Positions 8,037 to 17,265 of a DNA stretch of 64,000 nt are shown piece by piece. A program made the translations under genes and the position numbers. The stretch comes from Flavobacteriales bacterium (GTDB lineage Bacteria > Bacteroidota > Bacteroidia > UBA10329), in NCBI GenBank assembly GCA_020635535.1, contig JACJZP010000001.1:124001-188000 (forward strand), in the 5' to 3' direction. The notes below the pieces were generated by a model. That model worked only from the letters and a program-made list of their open reading frames with translations, did not search any database and was not told where the DNA came from. How positions within the stretch are numbered: position 1 is the first letter of the stretch; each line of letters starts with the position of its first letter.

Positions 8037-9223
8037 GAAAGAAGTGCTCTCATTTCCGCTGTGAGATTCTCATTTTGAATGCAGCTCACCTCCCTCGAAT
8101 ACATTCGTGCGATACAGTAGTTGCACGTATCGCATGAGGAGCGAGAGAGTTCATCATCGAGCAATCTGTTCACAAAATCAGGGTCTTTCAAAAGTGCTCG
8201 TGCCATGGCCACTAGTTCAAAACCATTGCCAAGCACTTTATCAATTTTCTCACGAGAGATCAATCCTCCGACATATACCAACGGAATATCCACCTGTTCA
8301 CGGAACAGCAGCGCATCCTTTAGAAAATAAGCTTCCTCAAACTTCTCTTTCTTAATCAGGACATCTCCGAACAATCTAACGAAGACTCTCATCAAGGCAT
8401 CATCCATGTAATGAGCAAGCACCCTTATGGGCATGGCTCCTTTCAGGATATACATCGGTGCTTTGCTCACAAACCCACCACTTAAGACCAGAGCATCTGC
8501 TCCATCTTGTTGCAACATCTTGGCAACTTCCAGACTTTCCTCCAATTGCATTCCGCCAAGAAAACCATCTCGCATGTTCATTTTCACGAGTACGGCCATG
8601 TCCGTTCCTGCTGCCTGTTTCACTTCATCCATGACCATTCGCATGAATTTGGAGCGATTTTCCAGCGAACCACCGAATTCATCGTTTCGTTGATTAGTGT
8701 AAGGAGATAAGAATTGGCTGATAAGGTAACCATGTCCAGCATGCACCTCAACGGCATCGAACCCGGCAGATCGGGCAAGTTTGACGGCTCGCCCGAAAGC
8801 TTTGGCCGATTCCTGTATTTCGGATCTGGTCATTGCCTTTGGGAATGTTGGTCCGTACATATTGATGCGAGATGTAGGTGCCAATGGTCTCAAACCCGTG
8901 ACCGACCTCTTAGCCATGTTTCCGCAATGACCTATCTGAATGGAGCAGGCCGCACCTTCCTTGTGTACAGCCTCGGTAAGAACACGCAATCCCGGCAACG
9001 CCTCTTCATTTAGAAGAAGTTGATGCGGAAATGAGAGCCCAGAACGCTCGGTAGCGGCATACGCCACCGTGGTCATTCCAATACCGCCAGCAGCCACTGC
9101 CTTATGGTAAGCTGTCAGTTGATCCGATGGTAGATTATTCGGACACATTCCCTCAAAGGCAGCCGCACGGATTGTGCGATTGCGTAGAGTGACCGGACCT
9201 AATTTAAATGGGCTGAACAACAT
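8033..9223 (-). CDS. NADH:flavin oxidoreductase (Old Yellow Enzyme family)
   Basis: A 396-residue FMN-dependent TIM-barrel reductase. The start FSPFKLGPVTLRNRTIRAA, the AVEVHAGHGYLISQFLSP block and NDEFGGSLENRSKF are standard for the 2,4-dienoyl-CoA reductase/2-enoate reductase branch. The C-terminal Cys cluster (CDTCNYC...SCIQN) resembles the Fe-S ligands of that branch, but the second flavin/NAD domain is absent, so this is a single-domain form. It is followed with an ATGA overlap by an SDR gene. It probably reduces a carbon-carbon double bond next to a carbonyl. Confidence 0.88.
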   Translation of the reverse strand: MLFSPFKLGPVTLRNRTIRAAAFEGMCPNNLPSDQLTAYHKAVAAGGIGMTTVAYAATERSGLSFPHQLLLNEEALPGLRVLTEAVHKEGAACSIQIGHCGNMAKRSVTGLRPLAPTSRINMYGPTFPKAMTRSEIQESAKAFGRAVKLARSAGFDAVEVHAGHGYLISQFLSPYTNQRNDEFGGSLENRSKFMRMVMDEVKQAAGTDMAVLVKMNMRDGFLGGMQLEESLEVAKMLQQDGADALVLSGGFVSKAPMYILKGAMPIRVLAHYMDDALMRVFVRLFGDVLIKKEKFEEAYFLKDALLFREQVDIPLVYVGGLISREKIDKVLGNGFELVAMARALLKDPDFVNRLLDDELSRSSCDTCNYCIARMYSREVSCIQNENLTAEMRALLS

Positions 9224-9263
9224 GTGGCCGCGTTATCTTATTCTTTTGAATTAAAGGACAAGT

Positions 9264-10973
9264 TTATCGAAATTTCAAATCCTTCACATTCAACTGAAGG
9301 TAAACCTTGTCTTTCCAATGGTTTTCTTCAATGGTGTAAGCCATATCAAAGGGCTTTCCTTCGGCCAGCTGCGGGTAGAGTTTTCCCATTTTAAAGGCCA
9401 CGGCCTGTAGCATCAAATGCTTTACATTTTGCTGCGCAGGTTTAAACCGTAGATGTGATTCGTCTGCGCCCATCGTACGAACATCTTCCGCCACTAGATT
9501 CCGAGAAACAAACACAGGATTCATATTTCCTGGCCCGAATGGCGCAAACTGCTTCAGCAATGACATAAATCGATTGGAGATTCTATCGAGGTCAATTTCC
9601 AGTTCAATTTCCAGTTTGGGCGTAAGCATATGCTTTTCAATCCGCGCTGTCACCACTTCCTCAAACCGCTGTCGGAAAGCGTCTACGTTTTCCAAACTCA
9701 AACTCATACCAGCGGCCGCTCTGTGACCACCAAATTGCAGCAACAGGTCTTCACATTCGCAAAGTGCTTCGTGAACATCAAAACCATCTACAGAGCGCGC
9801 AGAACCCGTTGCCACGCCTTCCGATTCGGTCAGCACAATGGTCGGTTTGTAGTGCTGCTCAATGAGCCTCGAAGCCACAATGCCTACCACGCCTTTGTGC
9901 CAATCGGGGTTGAACACCACCGTGCTTCTGGAAGTGCTGTAAAATTCGTCCGTTTGCAGGATTTCCAGCGCACCTTCCGTTACGGATTTGTCCAAGTCTC
10001 TGCGCTCGGTGTTGTACTTGGAAATCTCCGCTGAGAACTCCAACGCTTCGTTCAGATCATCCGAAATGAGCAGCTCCACCGCACGCTTTCCAGACGCAAT
10101 ACGACCGGCCGCATTGATGCGTGGCGCAATGGTAAAGACCACATCGCTGATGGTCATCGTGCGGTTCATTTTGGTGTATTCGAGCAACGCTCGGATTCCC
10201 GTTGATGGCTCCTGATTAATCTTCTGTAACCCGAACGTGGCCAGAATACGATTCTCGCCCGTTATTGGAACGATATCAGCCGCTATGGCCACAGCAACCA
10301 GATCCAATCTTGCCGCCAATCGGTCAAAGTCTGAATCGTTCTTTTCGCAATACGCTTGCAGCAGTTTGAAGCCGACTCCGCAACCGCATAATTCCTTGTA
10401 AGGATATTCGCAGCCTTTCTGTTTCGGGTCGAGAATGGCAACGGCATCGGGCAATTCTGTACCCGGCAAGTGGTGGTCGCATATAATGATGTCGATGCCC
10501 AACTCATTTGCATACGCGACTTTCTCGATGGCGCGAATGCCGCAATCGAGTGTGATGATGAGTGAAATGCCGTTTTCCTTCGCGAAATCGATTCCAGCGG
10601 TAGAAAGTCCGTAGCCTTCCTTGTAGCGGTCTGGAATGTAGAAATCGACCTGTCCGAGGTCTTTGAGGAAACTGTAAACCAATGCTACAGAAGTGGTTCC
10701 ATCCACATCATAATCGCCATAAATGAGAATCTTCTCCCCGTTTCCCAAGGCTTCTTCCAACCGAGAAACCGCCTTGTCCATATCCTTCATTAGAAATGGG
10801 TCGTGCAGATCATCCAGCGATGGACGGAAGAACGCTTTTGCCTCATCATAATTGGTAATGCCACGGTTGATGAGCAGTTGCGCTACATCTTCCTTCACAC
10901 CCAATTGCTCGCACAGATTCCGAACCAACGATGGGTCAGGCAGATCGGCATATTTCCAAACGGTTTCAAGCAT
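9264..10973 (-). CDS. recJ: single-stranded-DNA exonuclease RecJ
   Basis: A 5'-3' exonuclease acting on single-stranded DNA in recombination and mismatch repair. The 569-residue protein carries the DHH-family metal motifs YGDYDVDG (85-92), DCG (143-145) and CDHHLPG (165-171), the later GGHRAAAGMSL block of the DHHA1 domain, and the C-terminal OB-like domain. The length is normal. It is transcribed divergently from a DUF1295 gene; only 57 bases separate the two starts. Confidence 0.96.
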   Translation of the reverse strand: MLETVWKYADLPDPSLVRNLCEQLGVKEDVAQLLINRGITNYDEAKAFFRPSLDDLHDPFLMKDMDKAVSRLEEALGNGEKILIYGDYDVDGTTSVALVYSFLKDLGQVDFYIPDRYKEGYGLSTAGIDFAKENGISLIITLDCGIRAIEKVAYANELGIDIIICDHHLPGTELPDAVAILDPKQKGCEYPYKELCGCGVGFKLLQAYCEKNDSDFDRLAARLDLVAVAIAADIVPITGENRILATFGLQKINQEPSTGIRALLEYTKMNRTMTISDVVFTIAPRINAAGRIASGKRAVELLISDDLNEALEFSAEISKYNTERRDLDKSVTEGALEILQTDEFYSTSRSTVVFNPDWHKGVVGIVASRLIEQHYKPTIVLTESEGVATGSARSVDGFDVHEALCECEDLLLQFGGHRAAAGMSLSLENVDAFRQRFEEVVTARIEKHMLTPKLEIELEIDLDRISNRFMSLLKQFAPFGPGNMNPVFVSRNLVAEDVRTMGADESHLRFKPAQQNVKHLMLQAVAFKMGKLYPQLAEGKPFDMAYTIEENHWKDKVYLQLNVKDLKFR

Positions 10974-11030
10974 GGGTTGAATTTAAGAAGAGTCAATCTG
11001 AAAATTCAGTCATCGGTTTAACTTGCACGC

Positions 11031-11903
11031 ATGAGCGGAATGAAAATGGGCAAAGGATTGAGTGTTGTGATACAGTTGGTGGCGTACGCATTGGCCACGG
11101 TGGTTGCTCTGGTCACGTGGCGATTGTATCCGGAATTGGACGACCTGTGGCGATTGGCTGCTGCGGATGCTGCTGCAACGGTGTTCATCTTCATCACTTC
11201 GTTGATGTTCAATAACTCAAGCATGTACGACCCTTATTGGAGCGTAAAACCAGCGGTTATCGCTACGGGTTTTGCCGTGCTCTTCGGGTTGGATTCCATT
11301 CCAGCGATTGTACTTCTGGTACTGATGCACTTGTACAACTTGCGGCTCACCAGCAACTTTTGGCGAGATTGGCCAGGACTCATTCACGAAGATTGGCGAT
11401 ATCAGGATTTCCGAAAGAATTTCCCGAAAGCGTATTGGTTCATCAGCTTTGCTGGCATTCATTTCTTCCCAACGCTGATGGTTTACCTCGCGTGCTTGCC
11501 ACTTTATTTCGGAATGAAAATGGACTTTGAGATGAGTTGGTTGGGATGGCTTGGATCGGCAATAACGCTCGCAGCAATAATCATTGCGTTTGTGGCGGAT
11601 GAGCAAATGCGCAACTTCCGAAAGAAGCCTGAGAACAAGGGCAAGAACATGGATGAGGGCCTGTGGAAATATAGTCGGCACCCGAATTATTTTGGAGAAA
11701 TGCTCACGTGGTGGGGCATTTACCTGATTGGGTTGAACGCTGGCCTCGACCACTGGTGGACAGGAATCGGAGCTTTGGCCATTACGGTGATGTTTGTATT
11801 CATCAGCATTCCGCTAATGGACAAGCGTTCGCTGAAAAGACGCCCGAATTTTGATGAATACATGAAACGGACAAGGATGATCGTTCCGATTCCGAGGAAA
11901 TAA
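11031..11903 (+). CDS. DUF1295 integral membrane reductase-like protein
   Basis: A 290-residue inner-membrane protein with about seven hydrophobic segments. The C-terminal half carries the steroid 5-alpha-reductase/ICMT-like signature of DUF1295: GLWKYSRHPNYFGEMLTWWG, then RPNFDEYMKRT. Such proteins are presumed NADPH-dependent reductases or methyltransferases of lipids; the substrate is unknown. The stop codon directly abuts the A6 run of a minus-strand terminator that serves the convergent frr gene. Confidence 0.88.
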   Translation: MSGMKMGKGLSVVIQLVAYALATVVALVTWRLYPELDDLWRLAAADAAATVFIFITSLMFNNSSMYDPYWSVKPAVIATGFAVLFGLDSIPAIVLLVLMHLYNLRLTSNFWRDWPGLIHEDWRYQDFRKNFPKAYWFISFAGIHFFPTLMVYLACLPLYFGMKMDFEMSWLGWLGSAITLAAIIIAFVADEQMRNFRKKPENKGKNMDEGLWKYSRHPNYFGEMLTWWGIYLIGLNAGLDHWWTGIGALAITVMFVFISIPLMDKRSLKRRPNFDEYMKRTRMIVPIPRK

Positions 11904-11934
11904 AAAAGCCTCGTCCGCCTGAGGCGGACGAGGC
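11902..11934 (-). terminator. intrinsic terminator of pyrH-frr
   Basis: A perfect 12-bp stem, GCCTCGTCCGCC (11908-11919) against GGCGGACGAGGC (11923-11934), with a TGA loop. On the minus strand it is followed by six T (11907-11902). It lies 22 bases after the frr stop. On the plus strand no T run follows, so it acts mainly on the minus strand. Confidence 0.92.
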
Positions 11935-11956
11935 TCGCTGTTCTGACCTCTTGAGC

Positions 11957-12520
11957 TCAGATCGTCATAATATCCTTTTCCTTTTCGTCTACCAAGGCAT
12001 CAACCTTGTTTGAATACTTTGTGGTCAGGTCTTGGATTTTTGATTCCGCATCTTTCGCAAGGTCTTCAGAAAGTCCATCTTTCTCTAACGATTTGATTTC
12101 ATCGTTTGCATCCTTTCGCGCGCTTCGAATAGAAACCTTAGCCTGCTCCGCCACAGCCTTTGCTTGCTTTACAAGATCACGTCTCCTGTCTTCCGTTAAT
12201 GGTGGAATATTGATGCGAACCACCTTTCCGTCATTTCCAGGGTTGAAACCAAGATTGGCCCTCATGATTCCCTTTTCAATCTCTTCCAATAGTCCTTTTT
12301 CAAAAGGCTGGATCATCAACGTTTTTGAGTCTGGCGTGGTGACGTTCGCCAAATTCTTCAATGGTGTCATTGAACCATAGTATTCAACTTGAACACTGTT
12401 CAACATCATTGGGCTAGCTTTTCCAGCACGGATACGTGCCATTTCATGCTCAAGGCGCTCAATGGCCTTGCTCATTCCTTCTTCTGCCGAATCGAAAACG
12501 AATTCTAACTCTTCTTCCAT
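11957..12520 (-). CDS. frr: ribosome recycling factor
   Basis: Splits the post-termination ribosome together with EF-G. The 187-residue protein matches the family throughout: LEHEMARIRAGKASPMML near the N-terminus, the VEYYG and PLKNLANVTTPD strands, then RRRDLVKQAKAVAEQAKVSI and a long helical C-terminus. Length is normal. It follows pyrH after 36 bases on the same strand, the usual pyrH-frr pair, and ends at a strong terminator. Confidence 0.97.
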   Translation of the reverse strand: MEEELEFVFDSAEEGMSKAIERLEHEMARIRAGKASPMMLNSVQVEYYGSMTPLKNLANVTTPDSKTLMIQPFEKGLLEEIEKGIMRANLGFNPGNDGKVVRINIPPLTEDRRRDLVKQAKAVAEQAKVSIRSARKDANDEIKSLEKDGLSEDLAKDAESKIQDLTTKYSNKVDALVDEKEKDIMTI

Positions 12521-12556
12521 AATTGAAATTTGGTCGAAAATAGGGATTCTGACGAA

Positions 12557-13270
12557 TCAGCCTTCCACAAGCGTACCGACTGATTCTCCTGTAACCACTT
12601 TGGCAAGATTGCCACCCTCGTCCATATTGAAAACGATGATCGGCAATTTGTTCTCGTTGCAAAGCGTGAATGCGGTCATGTCCATCACTTGCAGTCCGCG
12701 GTTGTAAACTTCGTTGAAACTAATGGTCTCGAACTTAGTGGCTGTACTGTCCTTCTCCGGATCAGCTGTGTAGATGCCATCTACACGCGTTCCTTTCAGA
12801 ATTACATCGGCTTCCACTTCAATGGCACGCAACGAAGCCGCGGAATCTGTTGTGAAGTATGGGTTTCCAGTTCCTGCGCCAAAAATGACCACACGGCCTC
12901 TTTCCAAGTGACGGACGGCCCTTCTTCGAATGAATGGTTCTGCGATCTCGTCCATCTTGATGGCTGACATAAGACGCGTTTGGATGTCCAAATTCTCCAA
13001 TGCGGACTGGAGCGCCATACTGTTGATCATAGTGGCAAGCATACCCATATAATCGCCTTGCACTCGGTCCATACCGCCTTCAGCTGCTTGGATGCCTCGG
13101 AAGATGTTTCCACCACCGATAACGATGGCCAACTCAACACCTTTTTCAACAATTTCTTTGATCTCTTGCGCGTATTGTCCCAACCTGTCGTGGTCAATTC
13201 CGAACTGCTTGTTTCCCATCAGCGATTCTCCGCTGAGTTTCAGGAGCACTCTCTTGTACTTCAAATCCAT
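12557..13270 (-). CDS. pyrH: UMP kinase
   Basis: Phosphorylates UMP to UDP in pyrimidine nucleotide synthesis. This 237-residue amino-acid-kinase-fold protein has KRVLLKLSGESLMG at the start, VIGGGNIFRG, DYMGMLATMINSMALQ and the GTGNPYFTTDSAASLRA block. Normal length. It is separated from the upstream tsf gene by a strong hairpin, so pyrH-frr probably has its own promoter in the roughly 25 bases between that hairpin and the start, although I see no clear -7 element there. Confidence 0.97.
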   Translation of the reverse strand: MDLKYKRVLLKLSGESLMGNKQFGIDHDRLGQYAQEIKEIVEKGVELAIVIGGGNIFRGIQAAEGGMDRVQGDYMGMLATMINSMALQSALENLDIQTRLMSAIKMDEIAEPFIRRRAVRHLERGRVVIFGAGTGNPYFTTDSAASLRAIEVEADVILKGTRVDGIYTADPEKDSTATKFETISFNEVYNRGLQVMDMTAFTLCNENKLPIIVFNMDEGGNLAKVVTGESVGTLVEG

Positions 13271-13295
13271 GCTACGATCTTAAAAAATTGTGGGC

Positions 13296-13327
13296 AAAAA
13301 AAAAGAGGATTAGAATCCTCTTTTTTC
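13296..13327. terminator. terminator after tsf (symmetrical)
   Basis: Arms AAAAAAGAGGATT and AATCCTCTTTTTT surround a two-base centre, giving A and T runs on both sides, so the hairpin could end transcription in either direction. It begins 9 bases after the tsf stop on the minus strand and separates rplM-rpsI-rpsB-tsf from pyrH-frr. Confidence 0.9.
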
Positions 13328-13335
13328 TGATTTTA

Positions 13336-14154
13336 TCAAGCTCCAAGCGAGAAACGCTTGAAATCTGTAACCGTCAATTCTGGGTCTCCGGTCTTCAAGT
13401 ATTGAGCAACGCTCAACTTGTTGTCTTTAATAAAAGCCTGCTCCATCAAAGTATTCTCTTTGAAGAATTTACCCAAACGACCTTGAGCGATCTTCTCGGC
13501 CATATCAGCTGGCTTTCCTTCTTGGATAGCCAATTCTTTACCGATCTCAATTTCCTTAGCGATGATCTCATCAGAGACTGATTCCTTGTTCAAAGCAACT
13601 GGAGCCATCGCAGCAGCTTGCATCGCTACATCGCGTCCCATTTCCTCGAAACCAGCCTTATTAAGACCAACGATGGTTCCAACTCTGTTTCCAGGGTGGT
13701 TGTAAGCGACAACAGTTGGAGCTTCGATAATCTCAAGTCCAGAAACTTCTACCTTCTCACCAGTTTTACCAGTAAGTTCAGTAATAGCCTCGGCTACAGT
13801 AGCTCCCTTGTAAGAGGCTGCAACCAATGCATCAACTGTAGTCAAATTGTTTTCGAAGGCAAGGTCAACCAACGCGTTAGTGAAACCAACAAAATCATCT
13901 GTTTTTGCAACGAAGTCCGTTTCGCAGCTTAGCGTAAGCAGAATGGCCTTGTTGCCGTTCACTTTACCCAATACCATTCCTTCAGCAGCATCGCGGTCAG
14001 AACGCTTTGCGGCAACTTTCTGTCCTTGCTTTCTAAGTAGGTCAATAGCGGCATCAAAATCGCCAGCAGCCTCAACAAGGGCTTTCTTGCAATCCATCAT
14101 ACCAGCACCGGTCTTCTGTCTTAGCTCATTTACCTGAGCAGCAGTAATTTTCAC
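13336..14154 (-). CDS. tsf: elongation factor Ts
   Basis: Exchanges GDP for GTP on EF-Tu. The N-terminal UBA-like domain (ITAAQVNELRQKTGAGMMDC, KKAL) and the dimerisation domains are complete. A longer frame runs back into rpsB to 14208, but its added residues (LLKTKTKTKTHKT) are translated from the rpsB tail in another frame. I place the start at GTG 14154, which gives the family-typical VKITAAQVNELR beginning, has GGAAG five bases upstream, and lies just after the rpsB stop. That makes 272 residues. It is the last gene of the ribosomal operon. Confidence 0.95.
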   Translation of the reverse strand: MKITAAQVNELRQKTGAGMMDCKKALVEAAGDFDAAIDLLRKQGQKVAAKRSDRDAAEGMVLGKVNGNKAILLTLSCETDFVAKTDDFVGFTNALVDLAFENNLTTVDALVAASYKGATVAEAITELTGKTGEKVEVSGLEIIEAPTVVAYNHPGNRVGTIVGLNKAGFEEMGRDVAMQAAAMAPVALNKESVSDEIIAKEIEIGKELAIQEGKPADMAEKIAQGRLGKFFKENTLMEQAFIKDNKLSVAQYLKTGDPELTVTDFKRFSLGA

Positions 14155-14179
14155 TGTAGCTTCCAATGTTTTGTGTGTT

Positions 14180-14962
14180 TTAGTCTTCGTCTTCGTCTTC
14201 AGCAACAATTGCCTTAGCAGAGGCCTTTACCTCTTCTGCCTCTTCAGCAGGCTCGTCATCCTTCACTTTAGCTGACTTGCGCTCGGCAAGACCTTCAGCA
14301 ATCGCATCGGTCAACGCTTTTACAACCAACTCAATTGATCTTGCAGCATCATCATTGGCTGGAATTGCAAAATCAACATCCTTAGGGTTAGCATTGGTAT
14401 CTACCATTGCCAAAGTTGGGATGTTCAATTTGTGAGCTTCGTTTACTGCGATATCTTCTTTAACGATATCAACCACGAACAATGCAGAAGGAAGACGGGT
14501 AAGATCTCTGATGGATCCAAGGTCTCTTTCAAGCTTTTCACGCTGACGAGTGATCATCAAACGCTCACGCTTAGACATGGTTTCGAACGTACCATCAGTA
14601 GCCATTTTATCAATAGCATCCATTTTACGGATTGCCTTACGGATAGTGGCAAAGTTGGTCAACATACCTCCTGGCCATCTTTCGGTAACATATGGCATGT
14701 TAACACGAGATGCTTCACGGGCAATGATTCCTTGCGCCTGCTTTTTTGTAGCTACGAAAAGGATTTTCTTTCCGGCCTTGGCCATGCTCTTAGCGGCCTT
14801 ACAAGCCTCTTCCAACTTAGCAGAAGTCTTGTTCAGGTCGATAATGTGGGTTCCATTCTTCTCCATGAAGATGTATGGAGCCATAGCTGGATTCCACTTT
14901 CTTTTCAAGTGTCCGAAATGAACACCTGATTCTAACATTTCCTGTACTGACGGTTGAGCCAT
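14180..14962 (-). CDS. rpsB: 30S ribosomal protein S2
   Basis: Small-subunit ribosomal protein, 260 residues. The core is standard: MLESGVHFGHLKRKWNPAM, ILFVATKKQAQ, RWPGGMLTNFATIRKAI and IPTLAMVDTNANPKDVDFAI. As in many Bacteroidota the protein has an extended acidic tail (about residues 225-260, ending EDEDED). It sits 33 bases after rpsI and is followed by tsf after 25 bases. Confidence 0.98.
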   Translation of the reverse strand: MAQPSVQEMLESGVHFGHLKRKWNPAMAPYIFMEKNGTHIIDLNKTSAKLEEACKAAKSMAKAGKKILFVATKKQAQGIIAREASRVNMPYVTERWPGGMLTNFATIRKAIRKMDAIDKMATDGTFETMSKRERLMITRQREKLERDLGSIRDLTRLPSALFVVDIVKEDIAVNEAHKLNIPTLAMVDTNANPKDVDFAIPANDDAARSIELVVKALTDAIAEGLAERKSAKVKDDEPAEEAEEVKASAKAIVAEDEDED

Positions 14963-14995
14963 TCGAGTATTGTGGTTAAATAATGTCTTAATTGA

Positions 14996-15382
14996 TTAAC
15001 GCTTGCTGAACTGGAATTTCTTCCTTGCTTTCTTCTGTCCGAATTTCTTACGCTCAACCATTCTTGGGTCACGCGTCATCAGACCAAACTTCTTAAGTGT
15101 TGGTTTTACTTCGGCATTTTCTTCAACAAGAGCACGGGCAATGGCCAATGAAACGGCCTCAGCCTGTCCAGTGATTCCACCACCGTTTACATTCACTTTT
15201 ACATCATACTTGCCATCAACCTCCAAAACGTTGAACGGTCTTCTGATCGTATCCTGAAGGATTGACGTTGGGAAATATTCCTTCGCGTCTTTGCCATTTA
15301 CCACAATAGCACCCTTACCTGATTTCAGGTAAACGCGCGCAACTGCGGTTTTTCTTCTTCCTAATGTGTTGATCACTTCCAT
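14996..15382 (-). CDS. rpsI: 30S ribosomal protein S9
   Basis: Small-subunit ribosomal protein, 128 residues, whose basic C-terminal tail (KKARKKFQFSKR) reaches the P site. It starts with the family signature NTLGRRKTAVARVYLKSGKG and contains the GGGITGQAEAVSLAIARAL block. It follows rplM by 13 bases, the universal L13-S9 pair. Confidence 0.98.
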   Translation of the reverse strand: MEVINTLGRRKTAVARVYLKSGKGAIVVNGKDAKEYFPTSILQDTIRRPFNVLEVDGKYDVKVNVNGGGITGQAEAVSLAIARALVEENAEVKPTLKKFGLMTRDPRMVERKKFGQKKARKKFQFSKR

Positions 15383-15395
15383 CTAAAGTCGGATA

Positions 15396-15842
15396 TCAGT
15401 TAAGTGAAATTGTTCGTGGTTTCTGTGCTTGATGCGGATGCTCTGTTCCAGCGTAAGCATGTAGATTCTTGTAAATGGCGCGTCCCAATCTGTTCTTTGG
15501 AAGCATGCCTTTAACAGCATACTTTACCAATGACGTGGGGTCTTTGGCCAACATTTCATCAACGCTCTTGGTGCGCTGACCACCTGGATAACCAGTGTGG
15601 TGCATGTAAATTTTTGATGCCTGCTTGTTACCTGTAAGCAGAACTTTTTCTGCGTTGATGATGATAACGTTGTCTCCACAATCTACGTGTGGGGTGAAGT
15701 TTACCTTGTTCTTACCTCTTAGGTGGTAAGCAATGGTTGAAGCCAAACGACCGAGAGGCTGACCCTCGGCATCGATCAAAATCCACTCCTTATTGACAGT
15801 GTTTTTGTTGGCAGAAATCGTCTTAAAGCTTGGTGCTTTCAC
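15396..15842 (-). CDS. rplM: 50S ribosomal protein L13
   Basis: Large-subunit ribosomal protein, 148 residues, first gene of rplM-rpsI-rpsB-tsf. KEWILIDAEGQPLGRLAS, the HVDCGDNVIIINAEKV segment and YMHHTGYPGGQR are standard. The start is GTG at 15842, giving MKAPSFKTISANKNTV, which matches the usual SYKTISANK beginning in this phylum. A promoter candidate lies about 60 bases upstream. Confidence 0.97.
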   Translation of the reverse strand: MKAPSFKTISANKNTVNKEWILIDAEGQPLGRLASTIAYHLRGKNKVNFTPHVDCGDNVIIINAEKVLLTGNKQASKIYMHHTGYPGGQRTKSVDEMLAKDPTSLVKYAVKGMLPKNRLGRAIYKNLHAYAGTEHPHQAQKPRTISLN

Positions 15843-15901
15843 TTCAAATATCTTTTACGATCAGTAATTGGAACCTGCGCTCCTTCCCAATTTTGGGGCT
15901 G

Positions 15902-15932
15902 CGAAGATATTACTAATTTCTTGAATCAACAA
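15902..15932 (-). promoter_or_regulatory. promoter candidate of the rplM operon
   Basis: On the minus strand, TATCTTCG (15909-15902) is a 7/8 match to the Bacteroidota -7 element TAnnTTTG, and TTG (15932-15930) lies 20 bases upstream. It is in the gap of 105 bases between kbl and rplM. Confidence 0.45.
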
Positions 15933-15947
15933 TGGTTTGTCGATAAT

Positions 15948-17138
15948 TCATTTTAGCACCCCAAGTTCTTGCCCCACAGAAGTGAACGCTTGAATGGCCC
16001 TATCGAGGTGTTCTTTGGTGTGCGATGCAGATATCTGAACTCGAATTCTGGCCTGTCCTTTGGCAACTACAGGGTAGAAAAATCCGATGGCATAAATTCC
16101 TTTTTCAAGGAGTCTGTCAGCAAACTGCTGAGCAAGTTTTGCATCGTATAGCATGATGGGAACAATAGGACTGTCGCCTTCTTTCAGAGCAAAGCCTACT
16201 TGGGCTACGCCCTTCTTGAAGTAGCTGGTGTTTTCTTCCAATTGGTCACGCAGCTCAGTGGTTGAACTGAGCAGATCAAACACTTTACTTGCCGCTCCAA
16301 CAATTGACGGAGCCAATGAGTTGGAAAAAAGATAAGGGCGTGATCGCTGCCTTAGCATATCGATAACTTCTTTCTTTCCCGAAGTAAATCCGCCCATTGC
16401 TCCGCCCAATGCTTTACCCAGCGTGCTGGTTATAATGTCAACACGACCCATTACGTTGTTGTATTCATGGGAACCTCGTCCGGTCTTCCCTATGAATCCT
16501 GTAGCGTGGCTGTCATCAACCATTACCAATGCATCGTATCGTTCTGCGAGGTCGCATATCTGATCCAATTTAGCAATGTCGCCATCCATTGAGAATACAC
16601 CGTCAGTTACAATTATGCGATAACGCTGTGCCTGCGCAGCCTTAAGTTGTTCTTCCAGATCAGCCATATCGCTATGCCTGTAACGATACCGTGCTGCTTT
16701 ACAAAGTCGAACACCATCTATAATAGACGCATGATTCAGCTCATCGCTAATGATCGCATCCGCATCGGTAAACAATGGTTCGAAAACCCCACCGTTGGCA
16801 TCAAAACAGGCGGCATATAATATGGTGTCTTCCATCCCAAGGAAATCCGAGATCTTTTCCTCCAGTTTCTTGTGAATGTCTTGCGTTCCGCAGATGAAAC
16901 GCACGGAAGACATACCGTAGCCATGTGTATCAAGCGCATCTTTTGCCGCCTGAATTACATCTGGATGTGACGAAAGACCCAAATAATTATTGGCACACAT
17001 GATAATGACATCATTACCCGTGCTAACTTTTACTTCAGGCCCTTGAGGCGTAGTAATGATCCGTTCTCTTTTGTAAAGACCGGCTTCGTCAATAGAATTG
17101 AGTTCTGCTGAAAGGAATTGCTGAAATTCTCCGTACAT
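15948..17138 (-). CDS. kbl: glycine C-acetyltransferase (2-amino-3-ketobutyrate CoA ligase)
   Basis: PLP enzyme of the alpha-oxoamine synthase family that converts 2-amino-3-ketobutyrate and CoA to glycine and acetyl-CoA in threonine breakdown. The 396-residue protein has CANNYLGLSSHPDVIQAA, YGMSSVRFICGTQ, DELNHASIIDG, the cofactor Asp in MVDDSHATGF and the PLP lysine in TSTLGKALGGAMGG. The length and the GTQDIHKKLE block favour Kbl over BioF or a serine palmitoyltransferase. No tdh gene is nearby. Confidence 0.93.
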   Translation of the reverse strand: MYGEFQQFLSAELNSIDEAGLYKRERIITTPQGPEVKVSTGNDVIIMCANNYLGLSSHPDVIQAAKDALDTHGYGMSSVRFICGTQDIHKKLEEKISDFLGMEDTILYAACFDANGGVFEPLFTDADAIISDELNHASIIDGVRLCKAARYRYRHSDMADLEEQLKAAQAQRYRIIVTDGVFSMDGDIAKLDQICDLAERYDALVMVDDSHATGFIGKTGRGSHEYNNVMGRVDIITSTLGKALGGAMGGFTSGKKEVIDMLRQRSRPYLFSNSLAPSIVGAASKVFDLLSSTTELRDQLEENTSYFKKGVAQVGFALKEGDSPIVPIMLYDAKLAQQFADRLLEKGIYAIGFFYPVVAKGQARIRVQISASHTKEHLDRAIQAFTSVGQELGVLK

Positions 17139-17221
17139 GACCTTCTAATTTGGAGGACCAAAAGTAACGGATCGGTAATACACGAAGACGCTCTTGCCGA
17201 ACAAGCCCAAGGCTCTATTGT

Positions 17222-17229
17222 TATATTTG
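17222..17229 (+). promoter_or_regulatory. -7 element upstream of superoxide dismutase
   Basis: TATATTTG matches TAnnTTTG exactly and lies 36 bases before the sod start. I see no TTG at the ideal 19-base distance. Confidence 0.5.
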
Positions 17230-17265
17230 CCAACCATAGTTATTAATCATTAAAAACAATAGAAA